DNA of 64,000 nucleotides from Actinomadura oligospora ATCC 43269 (GCF_000518265.1 NZ_KI912410.1:62001-126000), one strand, 5' to 3'; positions 46,184-55,339 are shown, counted from the first letter of the stretch. The notes: generated by a model not told the origin, from the sequence alone. Program-made: numbers and translations.

Positions 46184-46765
46184 ATGCTCAAGGTCGCGGT
46201 CATCGTCGGCAGCACCCGGGAGGGACGGTTCGGCGGCACGGTCGCCGCGTGGATCGAACGGCATCTCGCGAAGCGGGACGACATGGACGCGGACGTCGTC
46301 GACCTCGCCGCCACGCCACTGCCGACCGTCCTGCCGGACTTCGGCAAGCCGCCCTCGGACCCGGACGCGTTGGCGCAGCTCGCGGCCGTGTCGCCGCGGC
46401 TGGCGGTGGCGGACGCGTTCGTGGTCGTGACGCCCGAGTACAACCGCAGTTTCCCGGCGTCGCTGAAGAACGCGATCGACTGGCACAACAAGGAGTGGCA
46501 CGCCAAGCCGGTCGGGTTCGTCTCCTACGGCGGCTTCTCGGCCGGGACGCGCGCGGTCGAGCAGCTGCGGCAGGTCTTCGGCGAACTGCACGCCGTCACC
46601 ATCCGGGACGGCGTCGGGTTCAACGGCGTGTGGGGCGCGTTCGACGCCGACGGCGAGGTCACCGACCCGAACGCCGACGCCGCCGCGAAGAAGATGCTCG
46701 ACCAGCTCGCCTGGTGGGCGGACGCGCTGCGCGGGGCGCGCGCGGCGAGCCCGTACGCCGCATGA
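46184..46765 (+). CDS. NADPH-dependent FMN reductase-like flavoprotein
   Basis: 193 residues from ATG 46184 (CAGGGG upstream); earlier ATGs lie inside the operator. The flavodoxin-like fold has the FMN phosphate loop VIVGSTREGRFG at the N-terminus, VVVTPEYNRSFPASLKNAIDW (the hallmark PEYN segment) and VGFVSYGGFSAGTRAVEQLR. The family reduces flavins, quinones, azo dyes or nitroaromatics with NAD(P)H. It is translationally coupled (ATGA) to the MFS exporter and controlled by the divergent TetR, so a detoxification role is inferred. Confidence 0.88.
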   Translation: MLKVAVIVGSTREGRFGGTVAAWIERHLAKRDDMDADVVDLAATPLPTVLPDFGKPPSDPDALAQLAAVSPRLAVADAFVVVTPEYNRSFPASLKNAIDWHNKEWHAKPVGFVSYGGFSAGTRAVEQLRQVFGELHAVTIRDGVGFNGVWGAFDADGEVTDPNADAAAKKMLDQLAWWADALRGARAASPYAA

Positions 46766-48483
46766 GCGCCCCCGAGGACGCGGTGACCGCCGCGGAGGAG
46801 GCGGCGAACCCGGCGGTCGACGTGATGGACGGCGGGAGGTACGACCGGCTCGGGGTGTTCGGGCTGCTGCTCGGGATGTTCCTGGCCATGCTGGACGGCA
46901 CGATCGTCGGCACGGCGCTCCCGACGATCGTCGGGGACCTCGGTGGAGTGAGGCAGCTGTCCTGGGTCGTGACCTCGTACCTGCTCGCGGCGGCCGTGAC
47001 GACGCCGCTGTGGGGCAAGTTCGGCGACCTCGCCGGACGCAAGGGCGCGTTCATGGCGTCCATCGGGGTGTTCCTGGCCGGATCCGCGCTGTCCGGGATG
47101 TCGGGGTCGATGACCGAGCTGATCGCCTTCCGCGCGGTGCAGGGGCTCGGCGCGGGCGGGCTGATGGTCGGCGCGATGGCGATCATCGGCGAGCTGGTGC
47201 CGCCGCGCGAGGGCGCCCGACTGCAGTCGATGATCGGCGTGATCGTGCCGGTCGCGTTCGTCGGCGGGCCGCTGGTCGGCGGGCTGCTCACCGACCACCT
47301 GGACTGGCGCTGGACGTTCTATGTGAACCTCCCGGTCGGCGGGGTGGCGTTGCTGCTGGTCGCGACGCGGGTGCGACTGGCCGCGCGACGCGTCCGGGCG
47401 CGGATCGACATCGCCGGGGCCGCGCTGCTGACCGCCGGGATCGTCGCGCTGACGCTGCTCGGCAGTTGGGGCGGCGTCCGGTACGGCTGGACGTCGCCGC
47501 AGATCGCCGGGCTCGCGGCGGTCGCGGTCGTGGCGCTCGCGGTGTTCGTGCCGGTGGAGCGGCGGGCGGCCGAGCCGATCGTCCCGCCGAGGCTGTTCGC
47601 GTCCCGGAACTTCGCGCTCGCGCAGGTGCTGAGCTTCCTCGGCGGCGCGGTGATGCTCGGGCTGATGACGTACCTGCCGCAGTACATGCAGATCGTGCGC
47701 GGCGCGTCCCCGGCGGGCGGCGGGATGCTGCTGCTCCCGCTGATGTTCGGGATGCTCGCCGCGCAGCTCCGCACCGGACGCGTCGTCGGGCGGACGGGCC
47801 GTTACCGGTGGTTCCCGGTGGTGGGCGGGGCCCTGGCCGCGGCGGGCGCGCTGGTCATGCTGCCGCTCGGGACGCACACGCCGACGCCCGTCGCGTCCGC
47901 GCTGACCGCCCTGGTCGGCGTCGGGCTCGGCCTGCTGACCCAGTCCGCGACGCTGATCACCCTGTACGGCGCGGACCCGCGCGACATGGGCGCGGCCAGC
48001 GGGACGGTCAACCTCCTGCGGACGGTCGGCGGCTCGCTCGGCGTCGCGCTGCTCGGCGCGATCTACACGTCCCGGCTGGACGGCCCCGTGAACCTCACCC
48101 CGGCGCAGGTCCGCGCGCTGCCCGAGGGGGCGCGGGAGGCCGTCCGGGACGCGGTCAGCGCGGGCCTGCACGGCGTGGTGGTCGGCGCGGCGGCCGTGGC
48201 GCTGCTGGCCTTCGCCGTCGCCTGGCTCGTCCGGCAGGAGACCCTGCGCGGCGACGACGCGCCCCCGGCGGAGGGCGAAGACGCGCCCCCAGAGGAAGGC
48301 GACGACGCGCCCCCGGCGGAAGGCGACGACGCGCCCTCGGCGGAAGGCGACGACGCGCCCTCGGCGGAAGACGAAGACGCGCCCTCGGCGGAAGACGAAG
48401 ACGCGCCCTCGGCGGAAGGTGACCAGGCCCCGCCGGAAGGTGATGAGACGTTGCCGGATGCGGCCGAACCTGCGCGTTTGTGA
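46762..48483 (+). CDS. DHA2-family (EmrB/QacA-type) MFS multidrug exporter
   Basis: 573 residues. A 14-span MFS transporter: motif D1-like FLAMLDGTIVGTALPTIVGDLGG, motif A GKFGDLAGRKGAF after span 2, motif C-like VGGPLVGGLLTDHLDWRWTFYVNLPVG, and 14 spans ending near AVALLAFAVAWLVRQE. The last 80 residues form an acidic cytosolic tail of 8-residue GDDAPxAE repeats. It exports drugs or metabolites by proton antiport. The start overlaps the FMN reductase stop by four bases; both are under the TetR operators. Confidence 0.92.
   Translation: MSAPEDAVTAAEEAANPAVDVMDGGRYDRLGVFGLLLGMFLAMLDGTIVGTALPTIVGDLGGVRQLSWVVTSYLLAAAVTTPLWGKFGDLAGRKGAFMASIGVFLAGSALSGMSGSMTELIAFRAVQGLGAGGLMVGAMAIIGELVPPREGARLQSMIGVIVPVAFVGGPLVGGLLTDHLDWRWTFYVNLPVGGVALLLVATRVRLAARRVRARIDIAGAALLTAGIVALTLLGSWGGVRYGWTSPQIAGLAAVAVVALAVFVPVERRAAEPIVPPRLFASRNFALAQVLSFLGGAVMLGLMTYLPQYMQIVRGASPAGGGMLLLPLMFGMLAAQLRTGRVVGRTGRYRWFPVVGGALAAAGALVMLPLGTHTPTPVASALTALVGVGLGLLTQSATLITLYGADPRDMGAASGTVNLLRTVGGSLGVALLGAIYTSRLDGPVNLTPAQVRALPEGAREAVRDAVSAGLHGVVVGAAAVALLAFAVAWLVRQETLRGDDAPPAEGEDAPPEEGDDAPPAEGDDAPSAEGDDAPSAEDEDAPSAEDEDAPSAEGDQAPPEGDETLPDAAEPARL
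48250..48438 (+). repeat. 24-bp minisatellite in the MFS gene, seven full copies plus a partial
   Basis: Units begin at 48250, 48274, 48298, 48322, 48346, 48370 and 48394, with a 21-bp degenerate copy at 48418. All are in frame and encode [GE]-[DE]-[DE]-A-P-[PS]-[AE]-E. Confidence 0.92.
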
Positions 48484-48556
48484 AAGTTCACCGTTGACGG
48501 GGGCCGGGAAGGATCGCCAGTCTTGAGCGATCTTCATTCCCCCAGAGGAGCCCAGC

Positions 48557-50440
48557 TTGCGCCTTTCCCGACTCGTCCCCGTCGCGGCGGTCCTGGGGGC
48601 GTCCGGCCTGGTGGCCGGAGCCCTGCCCGCCGCCGCCGCGCCGGAGCGCCCGCACGTGACCGTCAAGGACGGCCGCACCCAGCCGACGTTCTCCTTCCAG
48701 GACGCGATCCGGCAGCAGGTCTACGTCGAGACCGACGTGGACAGCGACCATGACGGCAAGAAGGACCGGGTGGCGGTGTTCGTCACCCGGCCCAAGGAGA
48801 CCGACGGCGGTCTCAAGGTCGCCTCGATCATGGAGGCCAGCCCGTACTACGCGGGGCTCCAGGACCCGCCGTACCACCCGGCGGACGTCACCGACTACCC
48901 GCGCCTGTCCCCGTGGACGCCGCCGACCGAGCCCCCGGCGCCGACCAGCTACGCGCGGATGTACTACGACAACTACTTCGTCTCGCGCGGGTACGCGGTC
49001 CTCGCCGCCGACACGCTCGGCACCGGGAACTCCGACGGCTGCCCGACGGCCATCGGCCCGAACGAAGTGAACGGCATGAAGAAGGCCGTCCAGTGGCTGA
49101 CCGGCGACGCGAAGGCCTACGACGCGTCCGGCAACGAGGTCAAGGCGAGCTGGTCCACCGGCGACGTCGCGATGGCGGGCAAGTCCTACGACGGGACGCT
49201 GCCGCTCGCGGCGGCCTCGACCGGCGTCAAGGGCCTCAAGACCGTCGTGTCGGTGTCCGGCGTGGCGAACTGGTACGACTACTACCGCGCCAACGGCGGT
49301 GTGGTCGCACCGGACGGTTATGAGGGCGAGGACCTCGACCTCCACGCCAAGGCCGTTCTGAGCCGCAAGAACCCGCAGGTCTGCGCCCCCGAGATCCACG
49401 ACATCGAGAAGAAGATGGACCGGGTCACGGGCGACTACAACGCCACCTGGGACGTCCGGAACTTCGCGAAGAAGATCGGGAACTTCAAGGCCAGCGTCTT
49501 CATGACCGGCGGGTTGAACGACTGGAACGTCAAGCCTTCCGAGATGGCCCTGCTCTGGAACTCGCTCAAGAAGACGAATCTGAACCGCAAGCTCTGGCTG
49601 CACCAGGGCCAGCACGACGACCCGCTGGACGTCCGCCAGGGCGCCTGGCTGGACAGCCTGAACCTGTGGTTCGCGCACGAGCTGTACGGCGTGAAGAACG
49701 ACGTCATGCGGCAGCCGAAGGTGGACATCGAGCGCAGCCCGGGCGCGTGGGAGACCTACCGCGAGTGGCCGGCGCCGTCCGCGCGTCCGGTCTCGCTGGG
49801 CTTCACCACCGGCAAGGACGGCGCGTCCGGTGTGCTCGGAGCGCGCGGCAAGGGTGAGGCGGCCTTCGTGGACGCCCCGTCCCGCACCGCCGAGGACCTG
49901 GTCACCGCCGAGTCCCAGGCCGACCCGAACCGCCTGCTCTACGTCACCCCGGCGCTGAAGAACCCGGTCAAGTTCTCCGGCACCGCCAACATCAAGGTGC
50001 GCGCGTCGGTCGACGGCCGCTCGCCCTACCTGTCGGCGGTCGTGGTCGACTACGGCACCGACACCCGTCCGACCGCCCTCGTGTCCACCCAGGACCGGTG
50101 GTGCTACGGCGACTCGATCCCGAGCGACCAGGGCTGCCGCGCCGTCCGCAAGTACCAGACGGCGTCCGCGCCGTTCAAGATCGTCACGCGCGGCTGGACG
50201 GACATCCGCAACCGCCAGTCGATCTGGCGCCAGTCACCCGTCAAGGCGGGCAAGGACTACACGTTCTCGTGGAACCTGGTCCCCGAGGACTACGTGTTCA
50301 AGGCCGGTCACCGGATCGGCGTCATGCTCGTCGCCACCGACCACGCCTACACGCTCCGCTACCCGGCGGGCACCCAGGTGCGGGTCGACCTCGGCCACAG
50401 CGCCATCAGCCTGCCGCTGACCAGCGACATCACCGGCTGA
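48557..50440 (+). CDS. Secreted Xaa-Pro dipeptidyl-peptidase-like hydrolase (CocE/NonD family)
   Basis: 627 residues from TTG 48557 with AGAGGAG seven bases upstream. A signal peptide (LVPVAAVLGASGLVAGALPAAAA) is followed by an S15-type alpha/beta-hydrolase domain: YFVSRGYAVLAADTLGTGNSDG, nucleophile GKSYDGTLPLAAA, the Asp region MTGGLNDWNVKP and the His region WLHQGQHDDPLDVR. The C-terminal beta-sandwich of the family runs from about residue 400 (SRTAEDLVT onward) to the end. It cleaves Xaa-Pro dipeptides or ester/amide bonds outside the cell. It is separate from the neighbouring MFS unit. Confidence 0.9.
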   Translation: MRLSRLVPVAAVLGASGLVAGALPAAAAPERPHVTVKDGRTQPTFSFQDAIRQQVYVETDVDSDHDGKKDRVAVFVTRPKETDGGLKVASIMEASPYYAGLQDPPYHPADVTDYPRLSPWTPPTEPPAPTSYARMYYDNYFVSRGYAVLAADTLGTGNSDGCPTAIGPNEVNGMKKAVQWLTGDAKAYDASGNEVKASWSTGDVAMAGKSYDGTLPLAAASTGVKGLKTVVSVSGVANWYDYYRANGGVVAPDGYEGEDLDLHAKAVLSRKNPQVCAPEIHDIEKKMDRVTGDYNATWDVRNFAKKIGNFKASVFMTGGLNDWNVKPSEMALLWNSLKKTNLNRKLWLHQGQHDDPLDVRQGAWLDSLNLWFAHELYGVKNDVMRQPKVDIERSPGAWETYREWPAPSARPVSLGFTTGKDGASGVLGARGKGEAAFVDAPSRTAEDLVTAESQADPNRLLYVTPALKNPVKFSGTANIKVRASVDGRSPYLSAVVVDYGTDTRPTALVSTQDRWCYGDSIPSDQGCRAVRKYQTASAPFKIVTRGWTDIRNRQSIWRQSPVKAGKDYTFSWNLVPEDYVFKAGHRIGVMLVATDHAYTLRYPAGTQVRVDLGHSAISLPLTSDITG

Positions 50441-50451
50441 GTTAGGAGATT

Positions 50452-50499
50452 CCGCCGCGATCGTCCTTGTGTGGGCGGTCGCGGCGGGTATCTTTCGTA
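50452..50499 (+). terminator. Terminator between the CocE-type gene and add
   Basis: A 12-bp stem (50452-50463 with 50476-50487, one G-T pair) followed by GGTATCTTTCGT. Confidence 0.7.
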
Positions 50500-50500
50500 G

Positions 50501-51586
50501 ATGAACGAACGTCTGACTCTTGAGGACATCAGGCGCGCCCCGAAGGTGCTCCTGCACGACCACCTCGACGGTGGCGTGCGGCCGGAGACCGTCGTGGACC
50601 TGGCGCGCGAGGGCGGCTACGACGACCTGCCCAGCAACGACCCCGCCGCGCTCGGCACGTGGTTCGCCGAGGCGTCGAACTCCGGCTCGCTCGAGCGGTA
50701 CCTGGAGACCTTCTCGCACACCGTCGGCGTGATGCAGTCGGTCGAGGCCCTCACCCGCGTGGCCTACGAGTGCGCCGAGGACCTGGCCAAGGACGGCGTC
50801 GTGTACGCCGAGGTCAGGTACGCCCCCGAACTCCACACCCGGACCGGGCTCAGCCTGGAGCAGATCGTCGAGGCCGTCCTCGACGGCTTCGCGCGCGGCG
50901 GACGCGACCACGGGATCCGGGTGGGCGCGCTGGTCACGGCCATGCGGCACCAGGCCCGGTCGATGGAGATCGCCGAGCTGGCCGTCCGCTACCGGGACCA
51001 GGGCGTCGTCGGCTTCGACATCGCCGGAGCCGAGGCCGGGTACCCGCCCACCCGCCACCTGGACGCGTTCGAGTACCTCCAGCGCGAGAACGCGCACTTC
51101 ACCATCCACGCGGGCGAGGGCTTCGGGCTCCCGTCCATCTGGCAGGCCATCCAGTGGTGCGGCGCCGACCGGCTCGGCCACGGCGTCCGGATCATCGACG
51201 ACATCGAGGTGGACGGCGACGGGCGGGCCAGGCTCGGACGGCTCGCCTCCTACGTCCGGGACAAGCGGATCCCGCTGGAGCTGTGCCCGACGTCCAACAT
51301 CCAGACCGGCGCGGCCAAGTCGATCGCCGAGCACCCGATCGGGCTGCTGCGGCAGCTGCACTTCCGGGTCACGGTCAACACCGACAACCGGCTGATGAGC
51401 GGGACGTCGGTGTCGGAGGAGTTCGCCGCGCTCGCGGACGCCTTCGGCTACGGCTGGGACGACCTGCAGTGGTTCACGGTGAACGCGATGAAGTCGGCCT
51501 TCGTCTCCTTCCCCGAGCGGCTGGACCTGATCAACGACGTGATCAAGCCCGGCTTCGCCCGCCTGAAGGCCGAGCGGAACGCCTGA
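50501..51586 (+). CDS. add: Adenosine deaminase
   Basis: 361 residues. It converts adenosine and deoxyadenosine to inosine forms. Zinc and catalytic motifs are in order: KVLLHDHLDGGVRP (HxH; HxHxDG), FTIHAGEGFGLPSIWQAI (H-A-G-E with the catalytic Glu), DRLGHGVRI (catalytic His) and VTVNTDNRLMSGTS (Asp pair; the family usually has NTDD or NTDN-type ends). Within actinobacteria add usually follows the cdd-deoA genes; here six kilobases of accessory genes lie between. Confidence 0.95.
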   Translation: MNERLTLEDIRRAPKVLLHDHLDGGVRPETVVDLAREGGYDDLPSNDPAALGTWFAEASNSGSLERYLETFSHTVGVMQSVEALTRVAYECAEDLAKDGVVYAEVRYAPELHTRTGLSLEQIVEAVLDGFARGGRDHGIRVGALVTAMRHQARSMEIAELAVRYRDQGVVGFDIAGAEAGYPPTRHLDAFEYLQRENAHFTIHAGEGFGLPSIWQAIQWCGADRLGHGVRIIDDIEVDGDGRARLGRLASYVRDKRIPLELCPTSNIQTGAAKSIAEHPIGLLRQLHFRVTVNTDNRLMSGTSVSEEFAALADAFGYGWDDLQWFTVNAMKSAFVSFPERLDLINDVIKPGFARLKAERNA

Positions 51587-51671
51587 CCGCGGGCGAGCGG
51601 AACGCCTGACCGGCCACGTCAGCGGCGCCGGACGGCGTGAGCATCGTGGTCGCGGTGGCATGATCTGAGCC

Positions 51672-52283
51672 ATGACCCCGCTCTACACCGTCCGGTCGCC
51701 CGTCGCGCGGGTCGCGGCCTGGGCCTGGGTGGCCTTCACCGTGCTGAACCTGCTGGACCTGGGCCTCGGCCTGACCGGGAAGCCGGTCCGGGACACCACC
51801 GGCGCGGTGATGGCCGCACTGCTGCTGATCGGCTGCGGTGTCGCGTACGCGCTCGGGCTGCGGCCCGCGATCGTCGCGGACGAGGCCGGGGTGACCGTCC
51901 GGAACCCGCTGCGCGAGATCCGCGCGCCGTGGCGGGCGGTCCGCGAGATCAGGGCGAAGGACGCGATCACCGTCACGTTCGCGCAGGCGGACGGCACGGA
52001 CCGGTCGATGCGGGCCTGGGTCCTGCAGACCTCGCCGCGCGCCGCCGCCAAGGCCGAGGCCCGCAGCCAGCGGGAGGCGGCGCGGCTGCCCAAGGGCGCG
52101 GAGAAGGCCCTGAAGGGCCGCACGCCCGCGATCTTCGCGGTCGAGCAGCTCACCGAGATCGCCGAGCGCGAGCGGCCCAAGACCGACGAGGACGCCACGA
52201 CCGGGACCGTGAAGTGGTCCCCGGTGGCCGTGGCGTCCCTGGTCGTGCCGGTCGTCCTGCTGGTGGTCGTCAGCGTTCTCTAG
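51672..52283 (+). CDS. PH-domain membrane protein
   Basis: 203 residues. Two N-terminal membrane helices (VAAWAWVAFTVLNLLDLGLGL and AVMAALLLIGCGVAYALG) precede a bacterial PH-like domain (residues about 65-115: AIVADEAGVTVRNPLREIRAPWRAVREIRAKDAITVTF, with the typical W at the strand-turn). A long charged helix and a C-terminal membrane helix (VAVASLVVPVVLLVVVSVL) end the protein. Function is unknown. It lies between add and the convergent phosphomutase gene. Confidence 0.75.
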   Translation: MTPLYTVRSPVARVAAWAWVAFTVLNLLDLGLGLTGKPVRDTTGAVMAALLLIGCGVAYALGLRPAIVADEAGVTVRNPLREIRAPWRAVREIRAKDAITVTFAQADGTDRSMRAWVLQTSPRAAAKAEARSQREAARLPKGAEKALKGRTPAIFAVEQLTEIAERERPKTDEDATTGTVKWSPVAVASLVVPVVLLVVVSVL

Positions 52284-52302
52284 GCGTCAGCTTCTCCAGG
52301 CG

Positions 52303-53934
52303 TCAGCCGAGGAGCTCGGAGAACGCCTCACGGAGCGCTCCGAGGTCCTCCTTCGCGCGCGCACGAGCCGCGTTCACGTCCTCCCCGACCGGGGTGACGA
52401 CCTCCAGGTAGCACTTCAGCTTCGGCTCCGTCCCGGACGGCCGGACGACCACGCGCGCCCCGTCCAGCCGGAACCGCAGGCCGTCGGTCGGCGGCAGGCC
52501 GTCCACGCCCCGGGCGAGGTCGTCGATCGCCTCGACCGGACGTCCGGCCAGCTCCTTGGGCGGTTCCGCCCGCAGCCGGGCCATCGCGTTCGTGATCAGC
52601 GACAGGTCGTCCACACGGATCGACAGCTGGGCGGTCGCGTGCAGCCCGTAGCGGCGCGCCTGGTCGTCCAGCAGGTCGAGCAGGGTCCTTCCCTCGGCCC
52701 GCGCCTCGGCGGTGAGCGAGGCGGCGGCGAGGGCGGCGCTGATGCCGTCCTTGTCGTGGACGACCACGCCGTCCTCGGCGCCGACGCTGTAGCCGAGCGC
52801 CTCCTCGTAGCCGAAGACCAGCCGGCCCTCCGCCTTCATGATCCACTTGAAGCCGGTGAGGGTCCGCGCGGACCGCACCCCGTGCCCGCGGGCGATCGCG
52901 TCCAGCAGCGAGGACGACACGATCGTCGTGACGACGAGCCGGTCGTCGCCGGTGGTGTGCCGCAGGACGTGCTCGGCGAGCAGCCCGCCCACCTCGTCGC
53001 CGGTCAGCGCCCGCCAGCCACCGTCCCGCGCCGGGACGGCCAGGGCCAGCCGGTCGGCGTCCGGGTCGTTCGCGATCACCAGGTCGGCGTCCGTCCGGGC
53101 GGCCAGCGCGAGGACGAGGTCCATCGCGCCAGGCTCCTCCGGGTTCGGGAACGCGACGGTCGGGAAGTCCGGGTCGGGCTCGGCCTGCTCGGCGACCACG
53201 GCGGGCGCCGGGATCCCGGCCCGCTCGAACGTCCGCAGCAGGACGTCCCGCCCGACGCCGTGCATCGGCGTGTAGGCGATCCTCAGCCCGGCGGCGTCCG
53301 CGACCGGGAGCACGCCCAGCGCGTCCAGGTACGCCTGGACGATCTCGTCGCCGAGCACCGTCCAGCCCTCGCCGAGGGGCAGCTCGTCGACCCGCCCGAC
53401 CGCGTCGATCGCGTCCGCGATCTCCCGGTCCACCGGCGGGACGATCTGCGCGCCGTCCGACCAGTAGACCTTGTAGCCGTTGTCGCGCGGCGGGTTGTGG
53501 CTGGCCGTGACCATGACCCCCGCCGCCGCGCCCAGGTGCCGGACGGCGAACGCCAGCACCGGCGTCGGCAGCGGCTCCGGCATCAGCCAGGCGCGCAGCC
53601 CCGCGCCGGTCACGACGGCCGCCGTGTCCTCGGCGAACCGGCGCGAGTTGTGCCGCGCGTCGAACCCGATCACCACGCCGGACCCGGCGGGCAGCCGCGC
53701 CGCCAGCCCGGCCGCGGCGCGCATCACCGTCACCCGGTTCATCCGGTTCGGCCCCGCGCCCAGCTCGCCGCGCAGCCCGGCCGTCCCGAACGCCAGCCGC
53801 GTCCCGAACCGGTCGCGCAGCTCCGCCTCGTCGTCCAGCAGGGCGGACAGCTCGTCCCGCGTCACCGGGTCCGGGTCCTGTGCCAGCCACAGCTCGGCGA
53901 GCTCCCGCAGCCCGGTCACGTCGGAAGCGGTCAT
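52303..53934 (-). CDS. pmmB: Phosphosugar mutase (PmmB-like; probable phosphopentomutase/phosphoglucomutase)
   Basis: 543 residues. The alpha-D-phosphohexomutase fold is complete: the active-site serine loop MVTASHNPPRDNGYK, the metal loop IANDPDADRLALAVP, the sugar-binding GYEEALGYSVG and the phosphate-binding end VVVRPSGTEPKLKCYLE. GFDARHNSRRFAED and FGTAGLRGELGAG are also conserved. Family members of this length isomerise ribose-1-P or hexose phosphates; its operon with PNP suggests it handles the ribose-1-P that PNP releases. It overlaps the PNP stop by four bases. Confidence 0.9.
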   Translation of the reverse strand: MTASDVTGLRELAELWLAQDPDPVTRDELSALLDDEAELRDRFGTRLAFGTAGLRGELGAGPNRMNRVTVMRAAAGLAARLPAGSGVVIGFDARHNSRRFAEDTAAVVTGAGLRAWLMPEPLPTPVLAFAVRHLGAAAGVMVTASHNPPRDNGYKVYWSDGAQIVPPVDREIADAIDAVGRVDELPLGEGWTVLGDEIVQAYLDALGVLPVADAAGLRIAYTPMHGVGRDVLLRTFERAGIPAPAVVAEQAEPDPDFPTVAFPNPEEPGAMDLVLALAARTDADLVIANDPDADRLALAVPARDGGWRALTGDEVGGLLAEHVLRHTTGDDRLVVTTIVSSSLLDAIARGHGVRSARTLTGFKWIMKAEGRLVFGYEEALGYSVGAEDGVVVHDKDGISAALAAASLTAEARAEGRTLLDLLDDQARRYGLHATAQLSIRVDDLSLITNAMARLRAEPPKELAGRPVEAIDDLARGVDGLPPTDGLRFRLDGARVVVRPSGTEPKLKCYLEVVTPVGEDVNAARARAKEDLGALREAFSELLG

Positions 53935-54731
53935 GCCTTGGCCAGGACGTCGGCGAGCAGGCGGCCCATGCGGGACGCGGCGGCCTGCCCCGCCTCCAGG
54001 ACCTCCTGGTGGTCGAGGAGCTTGTCGCTCAGCCCGGCCGCGATGTTGGTGACCAGGGAGATGCCCAGCACCTCCGCGCCGCCCTGGCGCGCCGCGACCG
54101 TCTCCAGGACGGTCGACATGCCGATCATGTCCGCGCCCATCGTGCGCAGCATCCGGATCTCGGCCGGGGTCTCGTAGGTCGGGCCGCGGAACGCCGCGTA
54201 CACGCCCTCGGCGAGCGTCGGGTCGGCGGCCTTCGCCAGGTCGCGCAGGCGCTTGGAGTACGCCTCGGTCAGGTCGAGGAACGTCGCGCCGGTCAGCGGG
54301 TTCGCGCCGGTCAGGTTGAGGTGGTCGGAGATCAGCACCGGGTCGCCGACCGACTGCGTCTCGGGCCGCAGCCCGCCCGCCGCGTTCGTCAGCACGACCG
54401 TCTTCACCCCGGCGGCGAGGGCCGTCCGGACGCCGTGCACGACCGGCTCGACGCCGCGGCCCTCGTACAGGTGGGTGCGGCCGAGGAACACCAGGCAGCG
54501 CCGTCCGCCGACCTCGACGATCCGGATCCGGCCCGCGTGCCCGGCCACCCCGGGCGCGGTGAACCCGGGCAGCTCGGTCACCGGGATCTCCGCGACCGGC
54601 TCGCCCAGCTCGTCCGCCGCCGGGACCCAGCCCGACCCCATCACCAGGGCCACGTCGAACGCGTCGAAGCCGCTCTTCCGCCGGATCTCACGTGCGGCGG
54701 CCTCGGCCACCTCAAAAGCGTCGTTGCTCAC
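53931..54731 (-). CDS. Purine nucleoside phosphorylase
   Basis: 266 residues from GTG 54731. It phosphorolyses inosine and guanosine to the base and (deoxy)ribose-1-phosphate. Motifs of the trimeric PNP class are VMGSGW, GHAGRIRIVEVGGRR, GRTHLYEGRGVEPVVHGVR (phosphate loop), LTNAAGGLRP, and GADMIGMSTVLETVAARQGG followed by VTNIAAGLSD. It is the first gene of a two-gene operon with the phosphomutase. The same deoD-pmmB pair occurs in M. tuberculosis. Confidence 0.94.
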   Translation of the reverse strand: MSNDAFEVAEAAAREIRRKSGFDAFDVALVMGSGWVPAADELGEPVAEIPVTELPGFTAPGVAGHAGRIRIVEVGGRRCLVFLGRTHLYEGRGVEPVVHGVRTALAAGVKTVVLTNAAGGLRPETQSVGDPVLISDHLNLTGANPLTGATFLDLTEAYSKRLRDLAKAADPTLAEGVYAAFRGPTYETPAEIRMLRTMGADMIGMSTVLETVAARQGGAEVLGISLVTNIAAGLSDKLLDHQEVLEAGQAAASRMGRLLADVLAKA

Positions 54732-54822
54732 GATCCGACATTACCGGCCGAGATCACCCCGCCGGACGGACGCCCTGACCAGTGCCGACCGGGCCACGGC
54801 CGGGGCCCGGCCGGTCCGGCCG

Positions 54823-55275
54823 TCAGTCGCCGAGGGACTTGCAGGGCCGTTCGCGCAGGGCCTTGACGTAGTCGTCGGGCGCGCCCGCCTTCTCCGCGGC
54901 GTCGGCGAGGATGCCGACGTAGCGCGCGGACGGCAGGCCGCCCTCGTAGTCGTCCAGGACGTAGATCCACGCGAGCACGTCGCCGTCCAGCGTGTGCACC
55001 CGGATGCGGATCTTGCGGTAGACCCCGAGCGCCGCGCCCTCCCACGCGTCCAGCTCCTGCTCGTCCCAGGCGGGGACGTCGTACAGGACGACGAACACCT
55101 GGTCGGAGCGGTCCTCGACGACGGTGGCGAGGGCACCGTCCCAGCCCTTGTCCTGACCGCCGAAGGTGAGCCGCCAGCCGGAGAGCCAGCCCGTCCCGCG
55201 CATCGGCGAGTGGGGGGCCCGGGCCGCCATCTGCTCATGATCCATGTTGGAGGCGTACGCCGCGTACAGTGCCAC
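54823..55275 (-). CDS. Gamma-glutamylcyclotransferase-like (GGCT/AIG2) protein
   Basis: 150 residues from GTG 55275 (MALYAAYASNMDHEQM); TTG 55284, nine bases after GGAGG, is an alternative start. The GGCT fold is shown by the YAAYASNM substrate loop at the N-terminus, RGTGWLSGWRLTFGG, the catalytic acid in AWEGAALGVYRK and the late VLAWIYVLDDYEGG. Family members cyclise gamma-glutamyl compounds to 5-oxoproline. It is divergent from the lpdA-like gene and adjacent to the PNP operon. Confidence 0.8.
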   Translation of the reverse strand: MALYAAYASNMDHEQMAARAPHSPMRGTGWLSGWRLTFGGQDKGWDGALATVVEDRSDQVFVVLYDVPAWDEQELDAWEGAALGVYRKIRIRVHTLDGDVLAWIYVLDDYEGGLPSARYVGILADAAEKAGAPDDYVKALRERPCKSLGD

Positions 55276-55339
55276 GTCCGCCAAGGGTACGCGCCTCCAT
55301 ACCCGGTCGGGGTCCGAGCATCGGACCGGGTGGAGAACA

